From Candidatus Eisenbacteria bacterium (GTDB lineage Bacteria > Eisenbacteria > RBG-16-71-46 > JAFGJU01), in NCBI GenBank assembly GCA_026388185.1, contig JAPLKG010000011.1:124001-188000 (forward strand): a stretch of DNA of 64,000 nt, written 5' to 3'. A program made the position numbers and the translations under genes. Of the stretch, positions 1 to 7,924 are shown piece by piece. Each line of letters opens with the position of its first letter. Within the stretch, counting starts at the first letter, position 1. The notes under the pieces were generated by a model. It worked only from the letters and a program-made list of their open reading frames with translations, was not told the DNA's origin and made no database searches.

Positions 1-1
1 C

Positions 2-766
2 CGGATGGCCTCCGGTGCGCTCGGCGCAATTGCCCTTGCGGCAGCCTCCGTGGCCTTTCTCGCCGCATTCGGCTACGCGCTCAACGACTACTACGACGTG
101 CGCGCCGACGAGGTAAACAGGCCATCGCGCCCAATACCGTCCGGGATGCTGTCACGAAAAGCCGTGCTTGTCGTGGCCATTCTCTGTGCGTTGGCGGGGG
201 CTCTATTCGCTCTCGGACTTCGGCCCGCTGTTCAGCTTGCCCTGGCAGGGATGTGTGGGCTCGTGTGGCTCTATAGCGCTCGGATGAAGCGCTCGGGTCT
301 CCCCGGCAATATCCTCGTGAGTCTGCTCGCAGGCTCTACGCTTGTGGCCGGCGGGTTATCGGTTGGACACTTGAAGCCCGTTTTGTTCCCCGCTGTTCTG
401 GCATTTCTTTCCAATCTGCCGAGGGAGATACTGAAGGACGTGCAGGACGTCAAGGGGGACTCACTCGCGGGTGGCCGGAGTGTCGCGAGTGCCAGAGGAG
501 AGAGATTCGCGCTCAAACTTGCTTCGGTGATCATGCTCGTTCTTGTAGTGGTGAGCTTTGTTCCCTACTGGCCCCGACTCTACAATCGGTACTATTTCAC
601 CATTGTGCTACCGCTTGACGCTCTGCTGGTTTGGGAGGCGTTTTCAATGTGGGGTCTTCGGTCACCGCGCGATCCAATTGAAAAGCGCAGGATCGAGACG
701 GTCGTTCGGGTCCTCAAATTTGCAATGCTGGCTGGCCTCACTGCAATCGGCGTTGGAAGCCTTTAG
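2..766 (+). CDS. UbiA-family prenyltransferase, digeranylgeranylglyceryl-phosphate synthase-like (5' partial)
   Basis: This is an integral-membrane UbiA prenyltransferase, which joins a polyprenyl chain to an acceptor using Mg-bound diphosphate. The first Asp-rich motif (NDYYDVRADEVNRPSRPIPSG region, about 25 residues after the first visible ATG) and the second (REILKDVQDVKGD) are both present. The INRPxRPIPSG-like form of motif 1 and the segment LYSARMKRSGLPGN resemble archaeal DGGGP synthases more than UbiA or MenA. The reading frame is open to the window edge and the family normally has about 40-50 residues and one or two helices before motif 1, so the ATG at 5 is probably internal and the true start lies upstream. 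The next gene, uppP, follows after 12 bp and also handles polyprenyl diphosphates. The family is clear; the exact substrate is inference. Confidence 0.85.
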   Translation, partial: RMASGALGAIALAAASVAFLAAFGYALNDYYDVRADEVNRPSRPIPSGMLSRKAVLVVAILCALAGALFALGLRPAVQLALAGMCGLVWLYSARMKRSGLPGNILVSLLAGSTLVAGGLSVGHLKPVLFPAVLAFLSNLPREILKDVQDVKGDSLAGGRSVASARGERFALKLASVIMLVLVVVSFVPYWPRLYNRYYFTIVLPLDALLVWEAFSMWGLRSPRDPIEKRRIETVVRVLKFAMLAGLTAIGVGSL

Positions 767-778
767 TAGGAGGTAGTT

Positions 779-1642
779 TTGAACTGGTGGACGGCTTTGA
801 TACTCGGAATCGTGCAGGGGTTTACCGAGCTATTGCCCGTAAGCAGCTCGGGGCATCTTGTGTTGTTTGAGAGGCTCCTCGGCGTGCGGCTCACGGACGC
901 GTCATTTGAGATTACCGTTCACGTCGCAACGGCCGCGGCACTCTGTCTTGTTTTGAGACGTGAGATATGGCTCATGCTGCGGTCGATTCTGCCCGCTGGA
1001 ACGTCGCAGGTTGTGGATTCAAAGACCGGGGGCTTCCTTCCAGGGGGTTCTGTGGGCTCTCAGGTCGAGGGCTCACAGAATGAAAGACGAAGGGGGCGTT
1101 TGCTCATCCTGGCCGTCGTTATCGGGACCTTACCGGCTGTTCTGGTGGGTGCGGTGGCTTCAGACAAGATTGAAGCCGCGTTTCACGGGGCCACTTTGAC
1201 GGTTGCCATGCTTCCCTTGACAGGAGTTTTCCTGATCCTGACAAGATGGGCGCAAGATAGAGGCCGTGACGTGAGCAAGCTCCGCGCCCTCATCGTGGGG
1301 GTTGCTCAGGCAATCGCGATTCTGCCGGGGATCTCGCGCTCAGGCATGACTGTCGGTACCGGTCTTTTTCTTGGCGTTACAAAGGAACAGGCGGTCAAGT
1401 TCTCTTTTCTTCTCTCTATTCCTGCCATCGCTGGAGGCGCACTGCTCAAGCTGGCGAAGGGTTCCAGCGGCGTTCCAAGCGTGGGTGCGCAAAATCTCGC
1501 AATCGCATCGGTGGTTGCCTTCCTTTCGGCGCTCCTTGCGGCGAGAGTCTTGTTCGGCGTCGTAAGACGTGGAAAACTCGATTACTTCGGCTATTACTGC
1601 CTGGCGGTCGGCGTGCTCGGCCTTCTCTTTCTGGCCCGCTAG
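779..1642 (+). CDS. uppP: Undecaprenyl-diphosphatase UppP/BacA
   Basis: This membrane enzyme dephosphorylates undecaprenyl diphosphate so that the lipid carrier for peptidoglycan and surface polysaccharide can be reused. Both family signatures are visible: QGFTELLPVSSSGH at residues 13-26 and GISRSGMT at 184-191, within a multi-helix protein of 287 residues. The start is TTG, set by a strong ribosome binding site AGGAGGT at 768-774. The protein is about 20 residues longer than usual; the extra length seems to be a Gly/Ser-rich polar stretch at about residues 73-105 between helices. It probably shares a transcript with the upstream prenyltransferase and serves the polysaccharide locus further along. 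Confidence 0.95.
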   Translation: MNWWTALILGIVQGFTELLPVSSSGHLVLFERLLGVRLTDASFEITVHVATAAALCLVLRREIWLMLRSILPAGTSQVVDSKTGGFLPGGSVGSQVEGSQNERRRGRLLILAVVIGTLPAVLVGAVASDKIEAAFHGATLTVAMLPLTGVFLILTRWAQDRGRDVSKLRALIVGVAQAIAILPGISRSGMTVGTGLFLGVTKEQAVKFSFLLSIPAIAGGALLKLAKGSSGVPSVGAQNLAIASVVAFLSALLAARVLFGVVRRGKLDYFGYYCLAVGVLGLLFLAR

Positions 1643-1753
1643 TGCGCAGATTTCTGCGCGAATCCTCGCCTCGTGATTCTTGCGACGTTCGCTCACTTGG
1701 AACTAATGTTTTTGTAACATTCCGCCGATAGCAGAGTTAGGAGGCTGATCTCA

Positions 1754-1948
1754 ATGATTCCGAGCCACACATCCAGAGTCAAGCGCCTCCGAGACGGCGG
1801 TGACGGAATGATGCTTGACGAAAAACGTCTCAGAGCGATTCGAAGAAGAATCGCCGACGGCTACTACAACAGAAAAGAAGTGCGTCTTAGCATCGTCGAA
1901 CGCCTCGTGAACGATCTCTCGGACGATGGCGAGGAGATCGAACCCTAG
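1754..1948 (+). CDS. Small protein, possible FlgM-like anti-sigma factor
   Basis: A 64-residue, highly charged protein with a good ribosome binding site (TAGGAGG about 1737-1743) before its ATG. The middle, RLRAIRRRIADGYYN followed by a helix-like VRLSIVERLVNDL, resembles the C-terminal sigma-binding part of FlgM (pattern I..RI..G.Y....V...A/V..L). FlgM proteins bind and inhibit FliA (sigma-28), and a FliA/WhiG-type sigma factor lies at 9527-10297, which makes the reading plausible. There is no flagellar gene in the window. An internal ATG pair at 1809-1814 could give a 46-residue form. Similarity is short, so the function is tentative. Confidence 0.45.
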   Translation: MIPSHTSRVKRLRDGGDGMMLDEKRLRAIRRRIADGYYNRKEVRLSIVERLVNDLSDDGEEIEP

Positions 1949-1999
1949 AATCCCGTGAATCTGCCCCGGCCGCTCTTGCCCTACGCCCTCAATAAAGTC

Positions 2000-2028
2000 T
2001 TGACTTGAGTGTAATTATTTGATATCAT
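2000..2028 (+). promoter_or_regulatory. Sigma-70-type promoter, TTGACT-17-TATCAT
   Basis: A -35 box TTGACT (2000-2005) and a -10 box TATCAT (2023-2028) are separated by 17 bp in an AT-rich stretch after the small FlgM-like gene. Transcription would begin near 2035. It reads towards the 1085-residue secreted protein at 2251, with a terminator-like hairpin in between. The -10 matches the TA(T/G)C(A/T/C)T form seen at other promoters in this window. Confidence 0.6.
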
Positions 2029-2034
2029 AACAAT

Positions 2035-2186
2035 GTAGCAGGTCCGGATAATCACTGGATCCGTTCTTCAGATTTCCAACATCCTGCTCCGAGAGCGGAC
2101 CGTGGCTATTGGTTTCCGGTTAGACAACTGAGCTTGAACAACAACTAGTGTGAAGCCTCACGGCGCTGCCCGCGAGGCTTTTTTTG
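2035..2186 (+). ncRNA. Candidate small RNA or structured 5' leader
   Basis: The roughly 150-nt span between the promoter at 2000-2028 and the terminator at 2154-2185 has no convincing ORF but can fold. GGTCCG (2041-2046) pairs with CGGACC (2096-2101), and inside it CGGAT/ATCCG makes a smaller hairpin. It could be an independent small RNA, or an attenuator leader for the secreted protein gene at 2251. No known riboswitch or 6S motif was recognised, so this rests on layout only. Confidence 0.35.
2154..2185 (+). terminator. Rho-independent terminator or attenuator hairpin
   Basis: AGCCTC (2154-2159) pairs with GAGGCT (2174-2179), with a further CGG/CCG pairing inside, followed by a run of seven T. 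It sits 66 bp before the start codon of the large secreted protein, so it either ends a small RNA or conditionally stops the leader of that gene. A weak competing hairpin GTGA/TCAC overlaps its 5' arm. Confidence 0.7.
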
Positions 2187-2250
2187 TCGTGTTACGGGCC
2201 GCATGAATGCTGCGACGTGAAGGGCGCTCGGCCCTACAAGGAGTGTAGCG

Positions 2251-5200
2251 ATGCGAACAGTCGCCAAGCAGGGGGTGTTCATTGTTCTGGTGCTAATATT
2301 GTGTTCCATGTTGCCGGGCGTAGCAAAAGCCAGGGAACTTGAGAACAGAGTCGTGATGCTTGACGATGCGTCCAACAAGATGGAGGCGGCGGGAGCCGTC
2401 GTCGATGTCTTCGGCGTGAACGCTGCCATGCAGGGCACCGACACGTTCTACTATGGCGGGACGGTGATCGGTCCGGGTGGGGTACCTTATGCTGCTGAGC
2501 CGTCGGCTCCCGGTTGGGCGAACCGGAAGATGTGGACGTGGAGCGCCGACGGTTTCAACGGGGTTCCGCACAGCGGTCTCTTCATGGACGGCTGGAAGGG
2601 TGTCGACAACACTACAGAGGCAGAGGACTACATGCACGTGGCGAGCAGCACGAGCGCTGACCCGTATTTCAACATCGGGTCGTGCGTGCTTTCTGGCAAC
2701 AAGTCTCTCTTCTGTGGTATGACGAACCAGCAGGGCATCGATCTCTGCTTCAGTGACAATAGTGGCACTGGCTACGACAACAACATGTATCAGACGGTAG
2801 TCACGAAGAGTTACACCTACGCTTCTGGCGATCAGATCACTTTCTCTTACGACTACAACAACGAAAGCGAATCCGGGTACGACTACACCCATGTCATATT
2901 GCAGATTTACGACACTGGCGGCAGTGAGTGGGTGGACTACGACACGATGGCCACGTACGACGATGTGGTAAGCGGCAGCGAGAGCATGGACGTTGATAAT
3001 TACCTGGCGTCGTTGACTCCTCCGGTCGATTTCCGCATCGCGTTCAATTTCGATTCTGATGGTAGTTACTCCGATGAGGACGGTTACAACCCGACCGTGT
3101 GCGGTGGTGTCGAGTTCGACAACTACGTGCTTACCATCAACAGCACGCCTGACAGTGAGAACTTCGAGGGAGTGGCAGACGGAGGGCTACCGTCGGGCTG
3201 GTCGCATTACTATGGTGGTTGCGGTGACTATGCTCACGTTGCGTATCTTGGCGACCTACCTGTTGGCCTGAATGGGGACGTCTGTCTCGCCCCGGTTGGT
3301 TCTGAGTGGTGTGGGATTGCGGACAGTGTGCTGGTGTTTTGCGATGAGAACCACCCTGCCTATCCGCATCCGCAGTGGCAGGACAACTTTGCGTATTCGC
3401 CGGTGGTCGATTTTTCTGATCGTCCCGGATTGCCTGGCAGGCGTATGGTGTGCGAGAGGTTTGGTTACTCGCCTATAGTGATGTACATTTTCTTCTTCTA
3501 CAATGTTAGGTACGCTCCTGCGTGCGAGTCTGGTGGTTGGAGTGGGTGGTTGAGCGACGGTAACGTGTACTACACGGGTGAGACGGCGACGTGTCGTCCG
3601 TTGACCTGGGATGTTTCCAGTACCATCCCGCCCACAGCCGAGAAGGCACAGATTGCCTACGGTGTTATCAACTATTGCGATAGGGATCCGTGGGGTTGGA
3701 GCGACTGTTCGTACACGTGCAACGTAACGCCGTATTTTGACAACGTGTCGTTTGGTGTGTACGGTTCTGACGTTGCTCCGTACATCAGCATGGGAGAGCT
3801 GGACTATTTCCAGGATCAGTTTGCTGAGGACGGATCGCTTAACCCGACGAGCACTGCCGACACGAGAATAGCGGGCTATTTGAGCAACCTCGCTCCTCCG
3901 ATCTTTGGGGACACGATGGTTTGTCGTGGTGGTGCGGATGACATGGAGGTATGGCTTACCTTCCGTATGGCGGAAGTAGGTCCACGGCAGCCTGTTACGA
4001 ACGCGTTCTTCACTACGTGGTTCCCGACAGCGACTACCGGTGTATGGGAATCTGCCAGGATGGACACTGGCAGGGCGACTGCTTCTGGTGGTGCGACGAC
4101 GCTTACGGTTGCACAGACCTGGATGACGGCGTTCCACGAGGCTGATGCTATCAGGGTAGCTAATGGGTTGGCGGAAGGTACGGAGATACTTCCGAACAAT
4201 TTGTTTGTACCTGGTACTAGGATTGAGTTCTTCCTGAAGGCTCGTTACACGGGATCGAGCGACTGGTTCTTGCTTCCTGACACGACCGGTGGAGTTGCCG
4301 AGGAGTTCGAGATTCTGCCGATGATGAGGGATGAGTACGGCTGGATCACGTGGCCGCAGTTGATAGTTGCAGATCATTTTGGTCAGAGAGGTAACTGGGG
4401 CGAGAGGAACTCCGACAGGATCATACGTCATCTGCGCACCTTGAAGGTGGACTTTGACGTTTTCAATAAGCTGGGACCGACTAGTGACCAGAGGAACGGT
4501 ATCGGTCGTTGGGCAGCGAACCCTGGACAGGTAGGTGGACCCGGGACTGACAAGTACAACTGGGGTCCTGGAGCTACGGCTCAGCAGATGTTGGCCTACA
4601 CGTACTGCATGTTGAACGCCGGTACGCAGCTCAACTACAGTATGTATCAGCAGGACTCTGACATGATCAAGAGCTGGCTGGTCATGTACTCATCTGAGTA
4701 CACGCCCAGGTTCTTCTGGATGAGTGGTGACGCTGTTGCGAGATGGCTGAACAGCAATGCCACTTGGGGCAAGCCATTCATCAACAACGTGCTGGGTGTC
4801 ACGAACGTAGCCAACAACTATGCGTCGAACACGGGTGACTACACCTACTGCTTGCCTGTGAGAGGCGTAGCGGGCGGTGCAGTGCATGACACGACGTTGT
4901 TTGTGGCCCGCATGAACGGGTGTTTGAGGGCGTTCAACGTGATCGGAGTGTCCGGTTCTGCAGCCGGTGCTAAGGCCGAGAGGCAGTACGATTCGAGGTC
5001 GCCGGCCAAATACGCGGCGGTCAGCAATCTTGTGACCACAACCGGTGGTGCTTACTACGCGACACTTACAGAGGGCTACGATTTCTGTGTCCTGAGAACG
5101 GATGCTTCTCTGGGGCCGCTTGCCTGTGGTTCCGACGACATCCTGACCGAATGGATGATGTGGGTGTTGAACTGGATGAGCTACCCTGTAAGCGTTGAGA

Positions 5201-5508
5201 ACGGTAGCGCGGCGCCACCCGTCGCCGTGACTTGGCTGGGGCAGGCGTTTCCCAACCCGACGAACCCTACGGCCAAGATTAGATACACCGTCGGCAAGTC
5301 CGGCAGAATCTCGCTCAGACTCTTCGATGTGACCGGCCGCGCGATCAAGGTGCTCGTCGACGAGAACAAGAAAGCCAGACGCGAGCCATACGAAGTCATT
5401 TGGGACGGTACGAACGATCAAGGTAAGAATGTCTCGAGCGGTGTGTTCTTCTACCGGCTTGAAGCGCCGGGGTACAAGAGTGCGAAGAAGCTCGTGGTCT
5501 TGCAGTGA
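2251..5508 (+). CDS. Large secreted protein with FlgD-like/type IX-like C-terminal domain
   Basis: A 1085-residue exported protein. Residues 1-27 form a signal peptide (basic start, hydrophobic core, cleavage after VAKA). The long middle is rich in Tyr, Asp, Gly, Trp and Thr and contains at least two jelly-roll-like stretches (about residues 210-300 and 300-510), typical of beta-rich surface or extracellular proteins. I see no catalytic motif such as HExxH. The last about 85 residues (NPTNPTAKIRYTV, LRLFDVTGRAIK, VSSGVFFYRLEAPG) are a FlgD-type Ig-like domain of the kind that serves as a C-terminal sorting or anchoring tail in FCB-type bacteria. A good ribosome binding site AAGGAGT precedes the ATG. 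The role is unknown: surface, extracellular-matrix or degradative functions are all possible. Confidence 0.85.
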   Translation: MRTVAKQGVFIVLVLILCSMLPGVAKARELENRVVMLDDASNKMEAAGAVVDVFGVNAAMQGTDTFYYGGTVIGPGGVPYAAEPSAPGWANRKMWTWSADGFNGVPHSGLFMDGWKGVDNTTEAEDYMHVASSTSADPYFNIGSCVLSGNKSLFCGMTNQQGIDLCFSDNSGTGYDNNMYQTVVTKSYTYASGDQITFSYDYNNESESGYDYTHVILQIYDTGGSEWVDYDTMATYDDVVSGSESMDVDNYLASLTPPVDFRIAFNFDSDGSYSDEDGYNPTVCGGVEFDNYVLTINSTPDSENFEGVADGGLPSGWSHYYGGCGDYAHVAYLGDLPVGLNGDVCLAPVGSEWCGIADSVLVFCDENHPAYPHPQWQDNFAYSPVVDFSDRPGLPGRRMVCERFGYSPIVMYIFFFYNVRYAPACESGGWSGWLSDGNVYYTGETATCRPLTWDVSSTIPPTAEKAQIAYGVINYCDRDPWGWSDCSYTCNVTPYFDNVSFGVYGSDVAPYISMGELDYFQDQFAEDGSLNPTSTADTRIAGYLSNLAPPIFGDTMVCRGGADDMEVWLTFRMAEVGPRQPVTNAFFTTWFPTATTGVWESARMDTGRATASGGATTLTVAQTWMTAFHEADAIRVANGLAEGTEILPNNLFVPGTRIEFFLKARYTGSSDWFLLPDTTGGVAEEFEILPMMRDEYGWITWPQLIVADHFGQRGNWGERNSDRIIRHLRTLKVDFDVFNKLGPTSDQRNGIGRWAANPGQVGGPGTDKYNWGPGATAQQMLAYTYCMLNAGTQLNYSMYQQDSDMIKSWLVMYSSEYTPRFFWMSGDAVARWLNSNATWGKPFINNVLGVTNVANNYASNTGDYTYCLPVRGVAGGAVHDTTLFVARMNGCLRAFNVIGVSGSAAGAKAERQYDSRSPAKYAAVSNLVTTTGGAYYATLTEGYDFCVLRTDASLGPLACGSDDILTEWMMWVLNWMSYPVSVENGSAAPPVAVTWLGQAFPNPTNPTAKIRYTVGKSGRISLRLFDVTGRAIKVLVDENKKARREPYEVIWDGTNDQGKNVSSGVFFYRLEAPGYKSAKKLVVLQ

Positions 5509-5536
5509 AACAGGCTGCGGCCCGGTTGAATCGACG

Positions 5537-5558
5537 GCCCCCCCTATGTGGGGCTTTT
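5537..5558 (+). terminator. Probable terminator after the secreted protein gene
   Basis: GCCCC and GGGGC arms with an 8-nt loop are followed by TTTTCT. The stem is short and the T-run interrupted, but the position, 28 bp past the stop and just before a new promoter, fits a transcription stop. Confidence 0.5.
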
Positions 5559-5561
5559 CTG

Positions 5562-5590
5562 TTGACAGCCATGGGGGCCGGTGCTAGCTT
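5562..5590 (+). promoter_or_regulatory. Promoter TTGACA-17-TAGCTT for the kinase/activator pair
   Basis: A perfect -35 TTGACA (5562-5567) lies 17 bp from TAGCTT (5585-5590). The predicted start of transcription falls at the ATG at 5599, eight bases past the -10, so the kinase mRNA may be leaderless. No Shine-Dalgarno sequence is visible before that ATG, which agrees. Confidence 0.6.
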
Positions 5591-5598
5591 GTGCCTTA

Positions 5599-6390
5599 AT
5601 GAAGAAGACTCTTTCGTCTCGCAAACTCCCGTCATCACAGATAGACAGGCTCGTTTCTCTGGGGGAATTGGCCGCGGGAGTGGCTCACGAAATAAGAAAC
5701 CCACTCGCGGGAATCGGTACGAGCGCCCAGGTGTTACGCTCGCGCTTCGCCAAGGACGACGAGCGCGTCAAGTTTGCGGACGTGATACTGGACGAGGTCG
5801 GGAGGCTTGAGAAGATAATCGAGAACCTGCTTCTCTTTGCCAGGCCCACGCAGCCCCAGCTTGTAAGACATGACCTGCGGCATTCCGTGGAGAGGACGCT
5901 TCAGCTTCTGGGAGAACAGATCGAGAAGCAGGACGTGCGGGTTGAGATTCGCTGCGACGACGAGCCACCGATGGTTTACGTGGACCCGGGGCAGATGTCT
6001 CAAGTTCTCCTGAATCTGGTCTTGAACGCCGTCCACGCGATGCCGGCGGGCGGAAGGCTCACGCTGGAGCTCAAGACTGTCGCGAAGAAAATGGCGGTGA
6101 GTGGAGGGCGGCGCAAGACGGACGCAAGACCGGGCACCCCTGCTCGGTCGGTTCAATTTCTCAGGCTCATCGTCTCCGATACGGGCCAGGGGATACCCAA
6201 GCAGAATCTTTCCAAGCTGTTTACCCCGTTTTTCACAACCAAGTCAGCAGGTACGGGGCTCGGCCTCTCGATCTCACAGGCGATCATGAGAGAACATGGC
6301 GGCGGCATCGCGATTTCAAGCGTCGAAGGCCGGGGAACCAAAGTTGCGGTAGATATACCGGTGGAGAAGAGGTATGGCGAACGTAGGTAA
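5599..6390 (+). CDS. NtrB-like cytoplasmic sensor histidine kinase
   Basis: A 263-residue histidine kinase that should autophosphorylate and pass the phosphate to the NtrC-like regulator encoded next. The H-box GVAHEIRNPLAG places the phospho-accepting His at residue 30. The N-box (NLVLNAVHAM), G1 box (DTGQGIP) and F/G2 boxes (LFTPFFTTKSAGTGLGLSI) follow in order. No membrane segment or PAS domain precedes the H-box, so input must come from a partner or an intracellular cue. The ATG at 5599 was chosen because it lies at the predicted transcription start; an in-frame upstream start at 5581 lies inside the promoter. It overlaps the next gene by 17 bp. A short low-complexity insert (about residues 166-183) splits the ATPase domain. 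Confidence 0.9.
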   Translation: MKKTLSSRKLPSSQIDRLVSLGELAAGVAHEIRNPLAGIGTSAQVLRSRFAKDDERVKFADVILDEVGRLEKIIENLLLFARPTQPQLVRHDLRHSVERTLQLLGEQIEKQDVRVEIRCDDEPPMVYVDPGQMSQVLLNLVLNAVHAMPAGGRLTLELKTVAKKMAVSGGRRKTDARPGTPARSVQFLRLIVSDTGQGIPKQNLSKLFTPFFTTKSAGTGLGLSISQAIMREHGGGIAISSVEGRGTKVAVDIPVEKRYGERR

Positions 6391-7915
6391 GCTTCAGGAA
6401 TTGAAAAAAGGAAACGTTCTCGTAGTCGACGATGACAAGAGCTTTAGCTGGAGTCTCTGCGAGGCGCTCAAGGACGTCGGCTACAAGGCGCTCTCCGCCA
6501 CCACCTCCAAGGAGTGCGTCTCCAAGCTCTCGGAACAGCCGGTTGACGCCGTGCTTCTGGACTTGAAGCTGGGGGCCGAGGACGGGATTGACGTCCTGAA
6601 GAGAATAAAGAGGGAATTTCCTGAAGTGACGGTCATCATGATCACCGCGTACGGCGACATTCCCGATGCCGTGGAGTGCATCAAGGCCGGCGCGTTCAAT
6701 TTCATAACAAAGACTGCTCACAAGGAACCGGACGTCTTCTTTGCCACCGTGGGAAATGCGATAGAACGTTCCCTCTCCAGGCGCCGGGACAGACTTTACC
6801 GACAGGAGTTGAAGAGATTCTACGACACCGAGGAAATCATAGGATCGAGCCAGATCATGGCGCAGCTCATGAAAAAAGCCGAGAAGGTTGCCGATAGCCC
6901 CAGCTCAACGGTACTCGTCATGGGCGAGACCGGGGTGGGGAAGGAGCTTCTGGCGCGTCTCATTCACGACAAGAGCGGTTTCAGGGAAGGCCCATTTGTG
7001 GCGCTCAATTGCAGCGCGCTTCCCGAGAACCTTCTCGAGAGCGAGCTGTTCGGCTACGAGAAGGGCGCTTTTACGGACGCGAGGATGCTGAAGAAGGGGC
7101 TCTTTGAGGTGGCCGACAACGGCACGCTGTTCCTTGATGAGATTGCAGACATGCACCTGAGGCTTCAAGCGAAGCTTTTGAGGGCGATAGAGTCAAAGTG
7201 CTTCAGACGCGTCGGCGGCACCCAGGACATAAGCGTCAACACGCGGATAATAGCCGCCTCGAACAAGAAGCTGCACGACGAGGCAGAGGCCGGCCGATTC
7301 AGGCTCGACCTCTTCTACAGGCTCTCTGTTGTTCCTCTCGAAGTGCCCCCGCTCAGAGAAAGGATGGAGGACATCGAGCCTCTCGTTCTGCATTTCATGG
7401 AGCATTTCAACAAGGAACTCAGTAAGAACGTCCGTGCCTGTTCGCCGGAGGCCATGCAAAGACTGGTGGTATACGATTGGCCCGGCAACGTCAGAGAGCT
7501 GAGAAACGTGATAGAGAGGGCGATGCTTCTCGAGACAGACGACGTCATTCTTCCGGATCATCTTGTTCTCGAGCCAGTCAGGCGTGGCGTTTTGGCCTCG
7601 AGGCAGGAAGGCGACTTCCGGCCGCAGTATGAAGAGTACGGGAAAGTGCCCGAGCCGGGCCGGCCGCGCGAGCGGGAAGGGGAGACCTGCACTCTCGTCG
7701 ACGCGGAAAAGCGATGCATACTCCGCGCGCTCAAGCTTGCCAACAACAACAAGACCCGGGCGGCTCAGATTCTGGGCATATCCAGACAGACTCTGCGGAC
7801 CAAACTGAAAGAATACGCGAAAGACGCCGGGGACGACGTTGAGGAGGATGCCGGGGAGGACGTGGTCGGCGAGACCGCTGTAATCGACGAGGAGAACGCC
7901 TCTCCGCGAGAGTAA
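6374..7915 (+). CDS. NtrC-family sigma-54-dependent response regulator
   Basis: A 513-residue enhancer-binding protein with three domains. The receiver (about 13-130) has its phospho-Asp at D63 (VLLDLKLG) and conserved Lys in FITKTAHK. The AAA+ domain (about 155-390) has Walker A GETGVGKE and Walker B LFLDEI. The C-terminal Fis-type helix-turn-helix is NNNKTRAAQILGISRQTLRTKL. The sigma-54 contact loop reads GAFTDA rather than GAFTGA; this position matters for activation in well-studied members, though natural variants exist. A charged, Glu/Asp-rich tail of about 30 residues follows the DNA-binding helix. Translation is probably coupled to the overlapping kinase gene, its evident partner. Target promoters are not known; I saw no clear -24/-12 promoter in the window. 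Confidence 0.93.
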   Translation: MANVGKLQELKKGNVLVVDDDKSFSWSLCEALKDVGYKALSATTSKECVSKLSEQPVDAVLLDLKLGAEDGIDVLKRIKREFPEVTVIMITAYGDIPDAVECIKAGAFNFITKTAHKEPDVFFATVGNAIERSLSRRRDRLYRQELKRFYDTEEIIGSSQIMAQLMKKAEKVADSPSSTVLVMGETGVGKELLARLIHDKSGFREGPFVALNCSALPENLLESELFGYEKGAFTDARMLKKGLFEVADNGTLFLDEIADMHLRLQAKLLRAIESKCFRRVGGTQDISVNTRIIAASNKKLHDEAEAGRFRLDLFYRLSVVPLEVPPLRERMEDIEPLVLHFMEHFNKELSKNVRACSPEAMQRLVVYDWPGNVRELRNVIERAMLLETDDVILPDHLVLEPVRRGVLASRQEGDFRPQYEEYGKVPEPGRPREREGETCTLVDAEKRCILRALKLANNNKTRAAQILGISRQTLRTKLKEYAKDAGDDVEEDAGEDVVGETAVIDEENASPRE

Positions 7916-7924
7916 CTCCGCCTG

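Noticed and set aside
960-1199. Plus-strand ORF inside uppP
   Set aside because: Out-of-frame shadow of a gene with both UppP signatures intact.
3256-4431. 391-residue minus-strand ORF opposite the secreted protein
   Set aside because: Shadow of the codon pattern of the plus-strand gene; Arg/Thr/Val-rich, no motif, no ribosome site.
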